From assembly GCA_946478965.1 (NCBI GenBank), contig CAMLDQ010000045.1:1-16913 (forward strand): a stretch of DNA of 16,913 bases, given 5' to 3'. Of this stretch, positions 1-7,800 are shown in pieces. The notes under the pieces were generated by a model. It was not told the origin of the DNA. It searched no databases and worked only from the letters and a program-made list of their open reading frames with translations. Position 1 is the stretch's first letter. The number at the start of each line of letters is the position of its first letter. The position numbers and the translations under genes were made by a program. The DNA is from an uncultured Methylobacillus sp. Lineage in GTDB: Bacteria; Pseudomonadota; Gammaproteobacteria; Burkholderiales; Methylophilaceae.

Positions 1-345
1 GGCGACGGCATCAACGACGCCCCGGCGCTGGCCCGCGCCGATGTCGGCTTTGCCATCGGCACCGGCACCGATATTGCCATCGAATCCGCCGACGTGACGC
101 TGATGTCAGGCTCGCTGCACGGGGTGCCCAATGCCATCGCCATTTCGCGGGCCACGGTGCGCAACATCCGGCAGAACCTGTTCGGCGCTTTCCTGTACAA
201 CTCCCTCGGCATCCCGATTGCCGCCGGCCTGCTCTATCCCTTCTTCGGTCTGCTGCTCAATCCGATGATCGCCGGTGCCGCCATGGCGATGTCGTCGGTC
301 ACGGTCGTCAGCAATGCCGGTCGCCTGCGCTGGTTCCGTCCATGA
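1..345 (+). CDS. copA: Copper-translocating P1B-type ATPase, C-terminal part
   Basis: This is the 3' end of a heavy-metal P-type ATPase whose 5' part lies outside the window. The visible 114 residues open with the [10 protein letters not shown] hinge motif of the P domain, which coordinates Mg2+ near the phosphorylated Asp. They continue through the last cytoplasmic segment into two membrane helices. The first holds N...YN within [14 protein letters not shown] and the second holds MAMSS, both the pattern of the Cu+-binding helices in CopA-type exporters. These pumps move Cu+ from cytoplasm to periplasm using ATP. The stop overlaps the next start as ATGA at 342-345, so the cupredoxin-like gene is probably translationally coupled. 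Metal specificity is inferred from the helix motifs; the N-terminal metal-binding domain and the CPC motif are not in view. Confidence 0.93.
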   Translation, partial: GDGINDAPALARADVGFAIGTGTDIAIESADVTLMSGSLHGVPNAIAISRATVRNIRQNLFGAFLYNSLGIPIAAGLLYPFFGLLLNPMIAGAAMAMSSVTVVSNAGRLRWFRP

Positions 346-704
346 GTGCAATGATCGTCACCGCCGGCGGGATTCTTGCCATCGTCCTGATCGTCTGGTG
401 GTTCTGGCTCTCCACGCCCCGGGCCGTCCACCGCAGCGCGCAACACCCCATCGCCATCCTGGTAAAGGATGGCGTATACCAGCCGGCGCTGCTGGAGGTT
501 CCGGCCGGGCAGGCGGTGACGCTACGCTTTACACGCCAGGACGCCACGCCATGTGCGGAAAAGGTCGTGTTCAGTGCACTGGGCATCGTTGCCGATCTGC
601 CACTCGGCCAGGCGCAAACCGTGCTGCTTCCGGCGCTGAAAGCGGGGAGTTACGAATTCACCTGCCAGATGGGCATGTATCGGGGGCGGCTCATTGCATC
701 ATGA
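342..704 (+). CDS. Membrane-anchored cupredoxin-like protein
   Basis: A 120-residue protein with one hydrophobic N-terminal helix (about residues 5-23) and a single cupredoxin-like beta domain (about 36-119). Likely Cu ligands are C71 in the TPCAE segment and C108, M110 and M112 in the terminal FTCQMGM motif. This is the usual pattern of the small plastocyanin-like proteins encoded beside CopA pumps. It probably binds or hands over copper at the membrane face. Topology is uncertain: the positive charges (R27, H30, R31) follow the helix rather than precede it, which fits poorly with a simple N-in, C-out anchor. It overlaps copA by 4 nt upstream and aat by 4 nt downstream. The copper role rests on motif and neighbourhood; no specific gene name is justified. 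Confidence 0.85.
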   Translation: MSAMIVTAGGILAIVLIVWWFWLSTPRAVHRSAQHPIAILVKDGVYQPALLEVPAGQAVTLRFTRQDATPCAEKVVFSALGIVADLPLGQAQTVLLPALKAGSYEFTCQMGMYRGRLIAS

Positions 705-1402
705 TTCCCTGGCTGGAACAGAACACGCCGTTTCCACCGCTGGCAGAAGCCATGCAGGAGCCGAGCGGATTACTGGCGGCGGGCGGCGACCTCTCTCCGG
801 AGCGCCTGCTGGATGCCTACCGGCACGGTATCTTCCCCTGGTACAGTCCTGGCCAGCCGCCATTGTGGTGGAGCCCGGATCCGCGCATGGTGCTGTTCCC
901 CGATGAACTGAAAATTTCACGCTCGCTCGCCAAGCGGCTCAAGAAGGACGATTACGAAATCCGTTTCGACGCCTGCTTCCGCGAAGTCATGCTCGCTTGC
1001 GCCACCACCCCCCGCCCCGACCAGGAAGGCAGCTGGATTGTTCCCGACATCCTCGAGGGTTACTGTCGACTGCACGAACTGGGCTACGCGCATTCGGTCG
1101 AAACCTGGATGGAGGGCAAGCTGGCGGGCGGACTTTACGGCGTCGCCATCGGCCGGATGTTCTACGGCGAATCGATGTTCCATCGTGTCACCGACGCATC
1201 CAAACTGGCATTCGTGCATCTGGTAGAGCATCTGCAGGCACAGGGATATGGCCTGATCGATTGCCAGATGCATACTGCACATCTCGCCAGCCTTGGCGCA
1301 CGTGAGATTGCGCGTAACGACTTCGCCGGCCTCGTCGCCAGACTGGTTGCCGAGAATCATGCACCCACCGAAAAATGGCACATCCATGACACTGCCCAAT
1401 GA
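701..1402 (+). CDS. aat: Leucyl/phenylalanyl-tRNA--protein transferase
   Basis: A 233-residue protein, the usual length for Aat (234 in E. coli). It moves Leu or Phe from aminoacyl-tRNA to proteins with N-terminal Lys or Arg, creating a destabilising N-terminus that ClpS delivers to ClpAP. The family blocks are all present: [10 protein letters not shown] followed by YRHGIFPWY (about 28-48), WWSPDPR (56-62), [20 protein letters not shown] (about 143-162) and LIDCQ. The ATG at 701 overlaps the previous stop (ATGA). The frame is open further upstream, but that extension lies over two other genes and does not resemble Aat, so 701 is chosen. The stop runs 17 nt into ate. Cytoplasmic enzyme; identification is secure. 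Confidence 0.97.
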   Translation: MIPWLEQNTPFPPLAEAMQEPSGLLAAGGDLSPERLLDAYRHGIFPWYSPGQPPLWWSPDPRMVLFPDELKISRSLAKRLKKDDYEIRFDACFREVMLACATTPRPDQEGSWIVPDILEGYCRLHELGYAHSVETWMEGKLAGGLYGVAIGRMFYGESMFHRVTDASKLAFVHLVEHLQAQGYGLIDCQMHTAHLASLGAREIARNDFAGLVARLVAENHAPTEKWHIHDTAQ

Positions 1403-2150
1403 CCTGCCGCTGGAGCGCATCCAGTTCTACGTCACCACACCCTATCCGTGCGGCTACCTGAGCAATCGGCTGGCACAGTCGCTCATTGCGGCCCCGCACC
1501 ACCTGATCGACGGCCATGTGTACAGCACACTGATCGAACTCGGCTTCCGCCGCAGCGGCAAATTCGCCTACCGGCCGCATTGCGAGAATTGCGGCGCCTG
1601 CGTTCCCGTGCGTCTGCCGGTGGATCAATTCCGGCCCTCCCGCAGCCAGCGCCGTGCCTGGCAGCGCCACGGCAACCTGACAGCCACGATCGTCGACCTG
1701 CAGTTTTCTGCCGAACACTTCGCGCTGTATCGCGCTTACCAGCATGCGCGGCATCCAGGCGGCGGCATGGAGGCGAGCGATGCGGAGCAGTACCGCAGCT
1801 TTCTGGCGCAAAGCAACGTAGATACCGTGCTGGTCGAATTCCGCGAAGATACCGAGCTCCGCATGGTCAGCGTCGTCGACATTACCAGCGGCGGGCTGTC
1901 GGCCGTCTATACCTTCTATGATTGCGCCCACCCTTCGGCCAGTTACGGCACCTACAGCGTGCTGTGGCTGATCGAATGGTGCAAACAGCAGCGCATGCCT
2001 TATCTGTATCTCGGCTACTGGATCGCCGAGAGTGCGAAAATGGCTTACAAGATCGGGTTCCAGCCACTCGAAGCCCTGCTGGAGGGCGAATGGCAGCCCT
2101 TGAAAAAACCTGCAACACCCTCTGAACTTTTACCGGACCACAGCGTCTAG
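1386..2150 (+). CDS. bpt: Aspartate/glutamate leucyltransferase (bacterial arginyltransferase family)
   Basis: A 254-residue member of the ATE/Bpt family. Bacterial Bpt enzymes transfer Leu to N-terminal Asp or Glu, feeding the same ClpS/ClpAP route as Aat. The N-terminal domain carries PYPCGYL (C22) and the cysteine cluster C66, C69, C72 in [11 protein letters not shown], followed by a basic SRSQRR segment. The C-terminal GNAT-like half includes the YLGYWI and YKIGFQPLE blocks. An in-frame ATG at 1359 would add nine residues, but family members begin close to LNDLPL..QFY, so 1386 is preferred. It overlaps aat by 17 nt and is the last gene before a gene-poor region. Leu rather than Arg transfer is known for bacterial members and is not proven here. 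Confidence 0.95.
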   Translation: MTLPNDLPLERIQFYVTTPYPCGYLSNRLAQSLIAAPHHLIDGHVYSTLIELGFRRSGKFAYRPHCENCGACVPVRLPVDQFRPSRSQRRAWQRHGNLTATIVDLQFSAEHFALYRAYQHARHPGGGMEASDAEQYRSFLAQSNVDTVLVEFREDTELRMVSVVDITSGGLSAVYTFYDCAHPSASYGTYSVLWLIEWCKQQRMPYLYLGYWIAESAKMAYKIGFQPLEALLEGEWQPLKKPATPSELLPDHSV

Positions 2151-2177
2151 ATCAAGGTAACATCTCCGTGACAGGAA

Positions 2178-2210
2178 GCGTTCCGGCATTATTTGCCGAT
2201 GTCGGAACGC
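2178..2210 (+). terminator. Hairpin downstream of bpt, possible terminator
   Basis: The 12-nt arms 2178-2189 and 2199-2210 pair with a single G-U wobble around a 9-nt loop, 27 nt after the bpt stop. The downstream sequence is only moderately T-rich (GCTCTTGTTCATCTT), so intrinsic termination may be weak. The GGAACGC heptamer in its arms recurs in a palindrome at 2498-2509, so it may instead belong to the repeat structure that follows. Confidence 0.5.
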
Positions 2211-2231
2211 GCTCTTGTTCATCTTCCGGCA

Positions 2232-2488
2232 CGGCCTGTTGCAGTAGTATTCGGCGGTGTCGACGCCATGCAGCAGGGGCGATGGAAAAGCAAGGCGCGA
2301 ACCACGGTTCCCGAGCGAACAGGTGGCAAGCAATGCAGCGATGCCCCCCGCCATGGCGGTCCGCCGGTAAATTCGGACGCGCTCCATCTGCCGCATTGCG
2401 TAGGTGAACTTCCGTTCAAAGAGTCGCAGGCCCTGCAGCCATCGGCGATCCCCGGCGACACATCTCCGAATACTACTGCAACAGGCCG
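2232..2488. repeat. 23-bp perfect inverted repeat enclosing 211 bp (candidate MITE-like or degenerate element)
   Basis: Bases 2232-2254 are the exact reverse complement of 2466-2488. Pairing resumes with small gaps both inward (GTGTCG at 2257-2262 with CGACAC at 2456-2461) and outward (TTCCGG at 2224-2229 with CCGGAA at 2496-2501), so the related arms are roughly 40 nt. The enclosed 211 bp holds no convincing gene; it contains a 12-bp palindrome at 2348-2359. Read outward, each arm can encode EYYCNRP, which suggests two copies of one ancestral repeat facing each other. No clear target duplication is visible at the edges. A mobile nature is inference; the repeat itself is certain. Confidence 0.7.
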
Positions 2489-2497
2489 GACGTCACC

Positions 2498-2509
2498 GGA
2501 ACGCGTTCC
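2498..2509. repeat. 12-bp palindrome GGAACGCGTTCC
   Basis: A perfect palindrome at the right edge of the inverted-repeat region, 10 nt before the proposed tyrA -10 box. It contains the GGAACGC heptamer in both orientations. The same heptamer pair forms the outer end of the hairpin at 2178-2210. It could be the right end of the element or an operator for tyrA; the sequence does not decide. Confidence 0.5.
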
Positions 2510-2519
2510 TCCTCCATGT

Positions 2520-2545
2520 TACAATCTGCGGAATTTGACTCCGCA
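2520..2545 (+). promoter_or_regulatory. Putative tyrA promoter -10 and leader hairpin
   Basis: TACAAT at 2520-2525 in the context GTTACAATCTGCG resembles other -10 boxes in this window. No good -35 is visible at 16-18 nt spacing. A short hairpin follows (2527-2532 with 2540-2545, 7-nt loop), ending 7 nt before the tyrA start, where it could influence translation. The tyrA-aroA-cmk genes need a promoter here because the bpt unit probably ends upstream. Confidence 0.45.
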
Positions 2546-2552
2546 ACCCCCC

Positions 2553-3419
2553 ATGCTTGAAAAACTTGTCATCATCGGTGTCGGCCTGATCGGCGGCTCG
2601 GCAGCACTGGCTGCGCGGCGAGCCGGCTTGGCTCGCCGTATCGTAGGCGTCGGCCGCCCCGGCGAGAACATGGACACCGCACTCAAGCTGGGCGTGATCG
2701 ATGCCATCGAACCGGCCGAACAGGCGGTATCTGATGCCGACATCGTCCTGCTCGCCATCCCGGTCGGGCAGATGCCCGCCGTCATGGCGGACATTGCCCC
2801 ACACCTGGGCGCTCAGACCGTTGTCACCGACGCCGGCAGCACCAAAGGCGATGTCGTCGCGGCCGCCCAAATGCATCTGTCCGGCAGGCTTTCCCGCTTC
2901 GTCCCCGGTCACCCGATCGCCGGCGCCGAGAAAAGTGGCGTCACGGCAGCCAAGGCCGAGCTGTTCGACGGCAAGAAAGTCGTGCTCACGCCATTGCCGG
3001 AAAACGCGGCCGATACGACCCGCATCATCGCCAACTTCTGGCGCGGTTGTGGCGCAATCGTCATCGAAATGGCCGTGACAACGCACGACAGCATCTTCGC
3101 CACAACCAGCCACTTGCCCCACGTGCTCGCCTTTGCGCTGGTGGAGGAAATTGCGCGCCGCCCCAATGCCGAGCAGCTGTTCGGTTTTGCCGCCGGCGGT
3201 TTCCGCGACTTTTCGCGCATCGCTGGCAGCTCGCCGGAAATGTGGCGCGACATCTGCCTCGCCAACCGTAGCGCGATGCTGGGCGAACTGGATGCCTACA
3301 TCGCTCGCCTGCAGGCTATCCGCCACCTGATCGAAACTGAAAACGGCGCGGCCCTCGCAGACGTATTCGAACATGCCCGCAGCGCCCGTACCGAGTGGGC
3401 CAATTCTCACAGCAAATAA
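2553..3419 (+). CDS. tyrA: Prephenate dehydrogenase
   Basis: A 288-residue, single-domain TyrA that oxidatively decarboxylates prephenate (or arogenate) on the tyrosine branch of aromatic amino acid synthesis. A Rossmann fold opens with GVGLIGGS (9-16). [10 protein letters not shown] (120-129) and SHLPH (186-190) are substrate and cofactor site blocks of the family, and FRDFSRIA (218-225 region) is typical. There is no fused chorismate mutase and no C-terminal ACT domain. After the second beta strand the sequence is VGVGRPGE, without the acidic residue that normally favours NAD+, so NADP+ use is possible. The frame is open back to 2193, but that extension is low-complexity repeat sequence, and ATG 2553 gives the family start. 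aroA begins 2 nt after the stop. Confidence 0.94.
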   Translation: MLEKLVIIGVGLIGGSAALAARRAGLARRIVGVGRPGENMDTALKLGVIDAIEPAEQAVSDADIVLLAIPVGQMPAVMADIAPHLGAQTVVTDAGSTKGDVVAAAQMHLSGRLSRFVPGHPIAGAEKSGVTAAKAELFDGKKVVLTPLPENAADTTRIIANFWRGCGAIVIEMAVTTHDSIFATTSHLPHVLAFALVEEIARRPNAEQLFGFAAGGFRDFSRIAGSSPEMWRDICLANRSAMLGELDAYIARLQAIRHLIETENGAALADVFEHARSARTEWANSHSK

Positions 3420-3421
3420 TT

Positions 3422-4702
3422 ATGGAATCCCTGAATCTCTCACCCGCCCACCGCGCCCAAGGTGCAGTCAAACTGCCCGGCTCCAAAAGCATTTCCAACC
3501 GCACGCTGCTGCTCGCCGCCCTTGCCGAAGGCACGACGCATATTCGCGACCTGCTCGCCTCGGACGATACCGCACGCATGCTGGATGCCTTGAAAATACT
3601 CGGCGTTCCGTTGGAGCAGACCGCAGCGGACGACTGGAAAGTGACGGGCATGGGCGGGGCTTTCAAGGTGAAGGAGGCCGATCTCTTTCTCGGCAATGCC
3701 GGTACCGCCTTCCGTCCGTTGACCGCAGCTCTGGCGCTTTCCGCGGGGCATTACAAGCTTTCCGGGGTGCCGCGCATGCACGAGCGCCCCATCGGCGACC
3801 TGGTCGACGCGCTGCGTCAGGCGGGTGCGGACATCCGTTACCTGGGTAACGCCGGCTATCCACCGCTGGAAATTTTCCCGGCCACCGTCAACGGCGCCAA
3901 GGTTTCCGTACGCGGCAATGTATCCAGCCAGTTTCTGACCGCGCTGCTGATGGCTCTGCCGCTGACCGGACGGGAAACCACCATCGAAGTGATCGGCGAC
4001 CTCATCTCCAAGCCCTACATCGAAATTACGCTCAACCTGATGGCGCGTTTTGGCGTGAACGTCCAGCGCAACGGCTGGCAGGCCTTCACGATTCCAGCCG
4101 GCTGCCGCTATGTCAGCCCGGGCGAGTTGTGGGTGGAAGGCGATGCCTCGTCCGCATCCTATTTCCTCGCCGCAGGCGCCATCGGCCGCGGCCCGGTACG
4201 CGTGCAAGGAATTGGCAAGCAGAGCATCCAGGGTGACGTGCGCTTCGCCGAGGCGCTGGAACTGATGGGGGCGACGATCACCATGGGCGATCACTGGATC
4301 GAGGCTGGCGCGACCGGCAAGCTGAAAGCCATCGACCTCGACTGCAACCATATCCCCGACGCGGCGATGACGCTAGCCATCGCCGCGCTCTACGCGGACG
4401 GCACCACCACGCTGCGCAATATCGCCAGCTGGCGCGTCAAGGAAACCGACCGCATCGCCGCAATGGCCACCGAGCTGCGCAAGGTCGGCGCCACGGTCGA
4501 GGAAGGCCCGGACTACATCCGCGTCACCCCGCCGGCGCAGTTGACCCCGAATGCGGCGATTGACACCTACGACGACCACCGCATGGCGATGTGCTTTTCC
4601 CTGGTCAGCCTGGGCAGCGTGCCGGTCACGATCAACGATCCCAAGTGCGTGGCCAAAACCTTCCCGGATTATTTCGACCGTTACGCCGAGGTGGTCGAGT
4701 GA
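3422..4702 (+). CDS. aroA: 3-phosphoshikimate 1-carboxyvinyltransferase (EPSP synthase, class I)
   Basis: A 426-residue EPSP synthase that joins phosphoenolpyruvate to shikimate 3-phosphate, the step before chorismate synthase. Recognisable blocks are [10 protein letters not shown] (18-27), [11 protein letters not shown] (90-100), [39 protein letters not shown] and [12 protein letters not shown]. The TA.RP arrangement is that of class I enzymes; the residue equivalent to Met in E. coli GTAMRP is Phe here. ATG 3422 is 2 nt after the tyrA stop with only a weak Shine-Dalgarno; GTG 3395 would add nine residues inside tyrA and is less likely. The stop overlaps the cmk start as GTGA, so aroA and cmk are probably coupled. 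Cytoplasmic; identification is secure. Confidence 0.97.
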   Translation: MESLNLSPAHRAQGAVKLPGSKSISNRTLLLAALAEGTTHIRDLLASDDTARMLDALKILGVPLEQTAADDWKVTGMGGAFKVKEADLFLGNAGTAFRPLTAALALSAGHYKLSGVPRMHERPIGDLVDALRQAGADIRYLGNAGYPPLEIFPATVNGAKVSVRGNVSSQFLTALLMALPLTGRETTIEVIGDLISKPYIEITLNLMARFGVNVQRNGWQAFTIPAGCRYVSPGELWVEGDASSASYFLAAGAIGRGPVRVQGIGKQSIQGDVRFAEALELMGATITMGDHWIEAGATGKLKAIDLDCNHIPDAAMTLAIAALYADGTTTLRNIASWRVKETDRIAAMATELRKVGATVEEGPDYIRVTPPAQLTPNAAIDTYDDHRMAMCFSLVSLGSVPVTINDPKCVAKTFPDYFDRYAEVVE

Positions 4703-5358
4703 GCGGCATTCCCGTCATCGCGATCGACGGCCCATCCGCTTCCGGCAAAGGCACCGTGGCGCAGCTGGTGGCGCAACAGCTCGACTACCACTACCTGGAC
4801 TCCGGTGCGCTCTACCGCATCGTTGCGCTTGCCGGCAAGAAACAAGGCATCGCCTGGAACGAAGAAGCCGCACTAGCCGACATGGCAAGCGGCCTGGAGA
4901 TTCGCTTCGAGAATGGCGAGATTTATCTGGACGGCGAAAATGTGAGCCCCGATGTGCGCACCGAAGAAATGAGCCGCGGCGCCTCCGAGGTCGCGGTTCA
5001 CCCCGCCGTCCGGCGTACGCTGGTCGACCTGCAACGCAGTTTCCGCAAGGCCCCTGGCCTGGTTGCGGACGGCCGCGATATGGGCTCGGTGATCTTCCCG
5101 GACGCCGTAACCAAGATTTTCCTCACCGCCAGCGCGGAAGTGCGCGCGGAACGCCGTTATAAGCAGTTGATGGAAAAAGGAAACCATGCTAATCTAGACG
5201 ACATTCTCGAAGATTTGCATTTGCGCGACGCCCGCGACCGGGCACGGAAAGTGGCGCCGCTGCAGCAATGCGAGGACGCCATTCTGCTCGACACGGATCA
5301 TCTCACCATCGCGCAGGCTGTGCAATCGGTGCTGGAGTCACACGCCATGCACCGGTAA
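4699..5358 (+). CDS. cmk: Cytidylate kinase
   Basis: A 219-residue bacterial-type (d)CMP kinase, which phosphorylates CMP and dCMP with ATP and so recycles pyrimidine nucleotides. The P-loop is GPSASGKGT (11-19), followed by the [33 protein letters not shown] and RDARDRAR blocks of the NMP-binding and lid regions. The start is taken as GTG 4699, overlapping the aroA stop (GTGA) and giving the family N-terminus [15 protein letters not shown]. An in-frame start at 4591 would encode unrelated sequence within aroA. It lies between aroA and rpsA, the usual proteobacterial order. A leader of 90 nt separates it from rpsA. Confidence 0.96.
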   Translation: MSGIPVIAIDGPSASGKGTVAQLVAQQLDYHYLDSGALYRIVALAGKKQGIAWNEEAALADMASGLEIRFENGEIYLDGENVSPDVRTEEMSRGASEVAVHPAVRRTLVDLQRSFRKAPGLVADGRDMGSVIFPDAVTKIFLTASAEVRAERRYKQLMEKGNHANLDDILEDLHLRDARDRARKVAPLQQCEDAILLDTDHLTIAQAVQSVLESHAMHR

Positions 5359-5448
5359 ACCTGTTTCAAGCTCCGGACATCGCACGATGGACGGTTTTTA
5401 TTAATCAGACCCGCCGCCAGGTGGGAAATACTTTAGGTACTTTATTTA
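5359..5448 (+). promoter_or_regulatory. rpsA leader with hairpin and weak ribosome-binding site
   Basis: This 90-nt gap holds a GC-rich hairpin (5410-5415 with 5420-5425, GCCA loop) and then an A/T-rich stretch with two TACTTTA copies just before the rpsA ATG. There is no strong Shine-Dalgarno, only AGGT at about 5435-5438. E. coli rpsA likewise has a structured, A/U-rich leader with a poor ribosome-binding site that S1 uses to repress its own translation. TATTAA at 5399-5404 could be a -10 of an rpsA promoter, but no convincing -35 accompanies it. The autoregulatory role is by analogy. Confidence 0.5.
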
Positions 5449-7152
5449 ATGGCTACTGCTTCCACCCAACCACAAGAGAGTTTTGCCGCCCTGTTCGAAG
5501 AAAGCCTGACCCGTCAGGAAATGCGCTCGGGCGAAGTCATCACCGCCGAGGTCGTTTCCGTCGACAACGATTTCGTTGTCGTCAATGCCGGGCTCAAGTC
5601 CGAGAGCGTCATCCCCGCTGCTGAATTCCGTAACGACAAGGGCGAACTCGAAGTTAACGTCGGCGATTTCGTCAAGGTTGCTATCGACGCACTGGAAAAT
5701 GGCTTCGGCGAAACCAAACTCTCCCGCGAAAAGGCCAAGCGTCTGGCTGCATGGCTGGATCTGGAAGAAGCCATGGAAGAAGGCCGCATCGTCAAGGGCG
5801 TGATCAACGGCCGCGTCAAGGGTGGCCTGACGGTGATGATCAACGGTATTCGTGCCTTCCTGCCGGGTTCGCTGGTGGATACGCGTCCGGTGAAGGACAC
5901 CACTCCGTATGAATTCAAGGAATGGGAATTCAAGGTCATCAAGCTGGATCGCAAGCGCAATAACGTCGTGCTGTCCCGCCGTGCCGTCATGGAAGAATCC
6001 ATGGGCGCCGACCGCGAAGCCCTGCTGGCCAACCTGAAGGAAGGCGCAGTGGTCAAGGGCATCGTCAAGAACATTACCGATTACGGTGCATTCGTCGACC
6101 TCGGCGGCATCGATGGTCTGCTGCACATCACCGACCTGGCATGGCGCCGCGTCAAACACCCGTCCGAAGTACTGGCCGTCGGCGAGGAAGTCGAAGCCAA
6201 GGTACTCAAGTTCGACCAGGAAAAGAATCGCGTTTCCCTGGGCATCAAGCAACTGGGCGACGACCCGTGGGTGGCACTGTCCCGTCGCTACCCGGTCACC
6301 ACCCGCCTGTTCGGCAAGGTGACCAACCTGACCGACTACGGCGCATTCGTGGAAATCGAACCGGGCATCGAAGGCCTGGTACACGTTTCCGAAATGGACT
6401 GGACCAACAAGAACGTGCATCCGGCCAAGGTCGTCCAACTGGGCGACGAAGTCGAAGTGATGATCCTCGAAATCGACGAAGATCGCCGCCGCCTGTCCCT
6501 GGGCATGAAGCAGTGCAAGTCCAACCCGTGGGACGACTTTGCTGCTAACCACAAGCGTGGCGACAAGGTTTCCGGCCAGATCAAGTCCATCACCGATTTC
6601 GGTGTGTTCATCGGCCTGCCTGGCGGTATCGACGGCCTGATCCACCTGTCCGACCTGTCCTGGAGCCAACCGGGCGAAGAAGCGATCCGCAACTTCAAGA
6701 AGGGTGACGAACTGGAAGCCGTGGTCCTGGCCATCGACGTCGAGAAGGAGCGTATCTCCCTCGGCATCAAGCAGCTGGACAACGACCCGTTCAATGCCTA
6801 CACCACTACCCACGACAAGGGCAGCATCGTCAAGGGCACGGTGAAGAGCCTGGATGCCAAGGGCGCCGTGATCACGCTGGATGGCGATGTCGAAGGCTAC
6901 CTGCGTGCCTCCGAAGTCTCCCGCGAAAAGGTGGAAGACATTCGCAACGTGTTGAAGGAAGGCGACGAAGTCGAAGCCCGCATCATCAATGTCGACCGCA
7001 AGAGCCGCAGCATCAACCTGTCCGTCAAGGCCAAGGATGCCGCGGATGAGGCCGATGCAATGGCGAAATACGCCGGCGACAGCGGCAATGCCGGCACGAC
7101 CAATCTGGGAGCCCTGCTCAAAGCCAAGCTCGACGGCAAAAACAACGAATAA
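5449..7152 (+). CDS. rpsA: 30S ribosomal protein S1
   Basis: A 567-residue S1, close to the E. coli length. It helps the 30S subunit bind and unfold mRNA, above all messages with weak Shine-Dalgarno sequences. Six S1 (OB-fold) repeats are visible at about 27-93, 111-177, 198-266, 283-353, 370-440 and 457-526. The first two are divergent and bind the ribosome; repeats 3-5 carry the classic TDYGAFV or TDFGVF motifs that contact RNA. A short acidic and lysine-rich tail follows. Codon choice is strongly biased toward C-ending codons, as expected for a highly expressed gene. ihfB begins 12 nt after the stop and is probably on the same transcript. Confidence 0.98.
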   Translation: MATASTQPQESFAALFEESLTRQEMRSGEVITAEVVSVDNDFVVVNAGLKSESVIPAAEFRNDKGELEVNVGDFVKVAIDALENGFGETKLSREKAKRLAAWLDLEEAMEEGRIVKGVINGRVKGGLTVMINGIRAFLPGSLVDTRPVKDTTPYEFKEWEFKVIKLDRKRNNVVLSRRAVMEESMGADREALLANLKEGAVVKGIVKNITDYGAFVDLGGIDGLLHITDLAWRRVKHPSEVLAVGEEVEAKVLKFDQEKNRVSLGIKQLGDDPWVALSRRYPVTTRLFGKVTNLTDYGAFVEIEPGIEGLVHVSEMDWTNKNVHPAKVVQLGDEVEVMILEIDEDRRRLSLGMKQCKSNPWDDFAANHKRGDKVSGQIKSITDFGVFIGLPGGIDGLIHLSDLSWSQPGEEAIRNFKKGDELEAVVLAIDVEKERISLGIKQLDNDPFNAYTTTHDKGSIVKGTVKSLDAKGAVITLDGDVEGYLRASEVSREKVEDIRNVLKEGDEVEARIINVDRKSRSINLSVKAKDAADEADAMAKYAGDSGNAGTTNLGALLKAKLDGKNNE

Positions 7153-7164
7153 GGCATGGAAGCC

Positions 7165-7449
7165 ATGACCAAATCGGAGTTGATTGCCAAGCTGGCGGCT
7201 CGGTTTCCGCAGCTTGTCGTGAAAGATGCCGAGCTGTCGGTAAAGGCGATTCTGGATGCCATGGCAGACAAGCTTGCCACCGGTAAGCGCATCGAGATTC
7301 GGGGGTTTGGCAGTTTCAGCCTGAACTATCGCCCCCCGCGCTTGGGACGCAATCCAAAAACTGGCGCAAAAGTGCAAGTGCCCGAGAAATACGTGCCACA
7401 CTTCAAAGCCGGCAAGGAACTGCGCGAGCGTGTTGATTTCGAAGTGTAA
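7165..7449 (+). CDS. ihfB: Integration host factor subunit beta
   Basis: A 94-residue HU/IHF-family subunit, the exact length of E. coli IhfB. With IhfA it binds and sharply bends DNA at specific sites, shaping the nucleoid, promoters and recombination sites. The N-terminus MTKSELI, the core [12 protein letters not shown] (42-53) and the arm GRNPKTG (61-67, with intercalating Pro64) identify the beta subunit. ATG 7165 is preferred over 7156 because it gives the family N-terminus and has GGAAG a few nt upstream. It follows rpsA by 12 nt, as in most Proteobacteria, and is closed by a strong terminator. Confidence 0.96.
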   Translation: MTKSELIAKLAARFPQLVVKDAELSVKAILDAMADKLATGKRIEIRGFGSFSLNYRPPRLGRNPKTGAKVQVPEKYVPHFKAGKELRERVDFEV

Positions 7450-7470
7450 GCCGTCAGTTTGAAGTACTGG

Positions 7471-7503
7471 AAGCGGCAGAACGAAAGTTCTGCCGCTTTT
7501 TTA
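7471..7503 (+). terminator. Rho-independent terminator after ihfB
   Basis: Perfect 12-bp stem (7471-7482 with 7487-7498), GAAA tetraloop, and a run of T residues through 7502. It lies 21 nt after the ihfB stop and should end the tyrA-to-ihfB unit. It sits directly upstream of the proposed lapA promoter. Confidence 0.93.
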
Positions 7504-7515
7504 TTGGTATTTCGG

Positions 7516-7521
7516 TAAAAT
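7516..7521 (+). promoter_or_regulatory. Putative lapA -10 box (TAAAAT)
   Basis: TAAAAT in the context TTCGGTAAAATTGCCGG lies 6 nt before the lapA ATG. If transcription starts about 7 nt after the box, the message would begin at or next to the start codon. The -35 region would fall on the T-run of the ihfB terminator, and no good -35 match is seen. Confidence 0.5.
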
Positions 7522-7527
7522 TGCCGG

Positions 7528-7788
7528 ATGCGCTATTTCTACACGGTACTGGGGTTTTTCTTGTTCCTGGCGATGCTGGGCTTCGCCCTCAAGAATGCCG
7601 ATTCCGTCACATTGCGCTATTACCTCGGGCTTGAATGGCACACGCCGTTGATCCTGGTCCTGCTGGCATCGTTCTGCATCGGGGTGATTGCCGGCCTGAT
7701 GGCCTGTCTTTCCCTTATCATCACCCAGCGCCGCCGCTTGTTGGCCATGGAACGCGAACTGCATTCCCTGCAAAAGAATAACGACTGA
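7528..7788 (+). CDS. lapA: Lipopolysaccharide assembly protein A domain protein (DUF1049/YciS)
   Basis: An 86-residue inner-membrane protein with two hydrophobic helices (about 3-21 and 40-64), separated by a short loop ending in LEWHTPLIL, and a basic, probably coiled-coil cytoplasmic tail (QRRRLLAMERELHSLQK). This is the LapA/YciS layout. LapA works with LapB at the inner membrane in coordinating lipopolysaccharide synthesis and assembly. It lies 12 nt upstream of lapB, the usual pair. No Shine-Dalgarno is apparent upstream of ATG 7528, consistent with a very short or absent leader. Function is by family and context. Confidence 0.9.
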   Translation: MRYFYTVLGFFLFLAMLGFALKNADSVTLRYYLGLEWHTPLILVLLASFCIGVIAGLMACLSLIITQRRRLLAMERELHSLQKNND

Positions 7789-7800
7789 TTCGCACACGCT

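Noticed and set aside
275..700. Upstream extension of aat by 142 codons
   Set aside because: It lies over copA and the cupredoxin gene in another frame and is unlike Aat.
2130..2396. 88-codon minus-strand frame across the repeat block
   Set aside because: It overlaps the end of bpt, has no Shine-Dalgarno, and spans repeat sequence; more likely a non-coding element.
2193..2552. Upstream extension of tyrA by 120 codons
   Set aside because: The extension is repeat-derived and unlike any TyrA; the family start is at 2553.
5446..7401. 651-codon open frame antisense to rpsA
   Set aside because: It is the mirror of a strongly biased coding sequence, has Phe/His/Val-rich low-complexity translation, and no homology I recognise.
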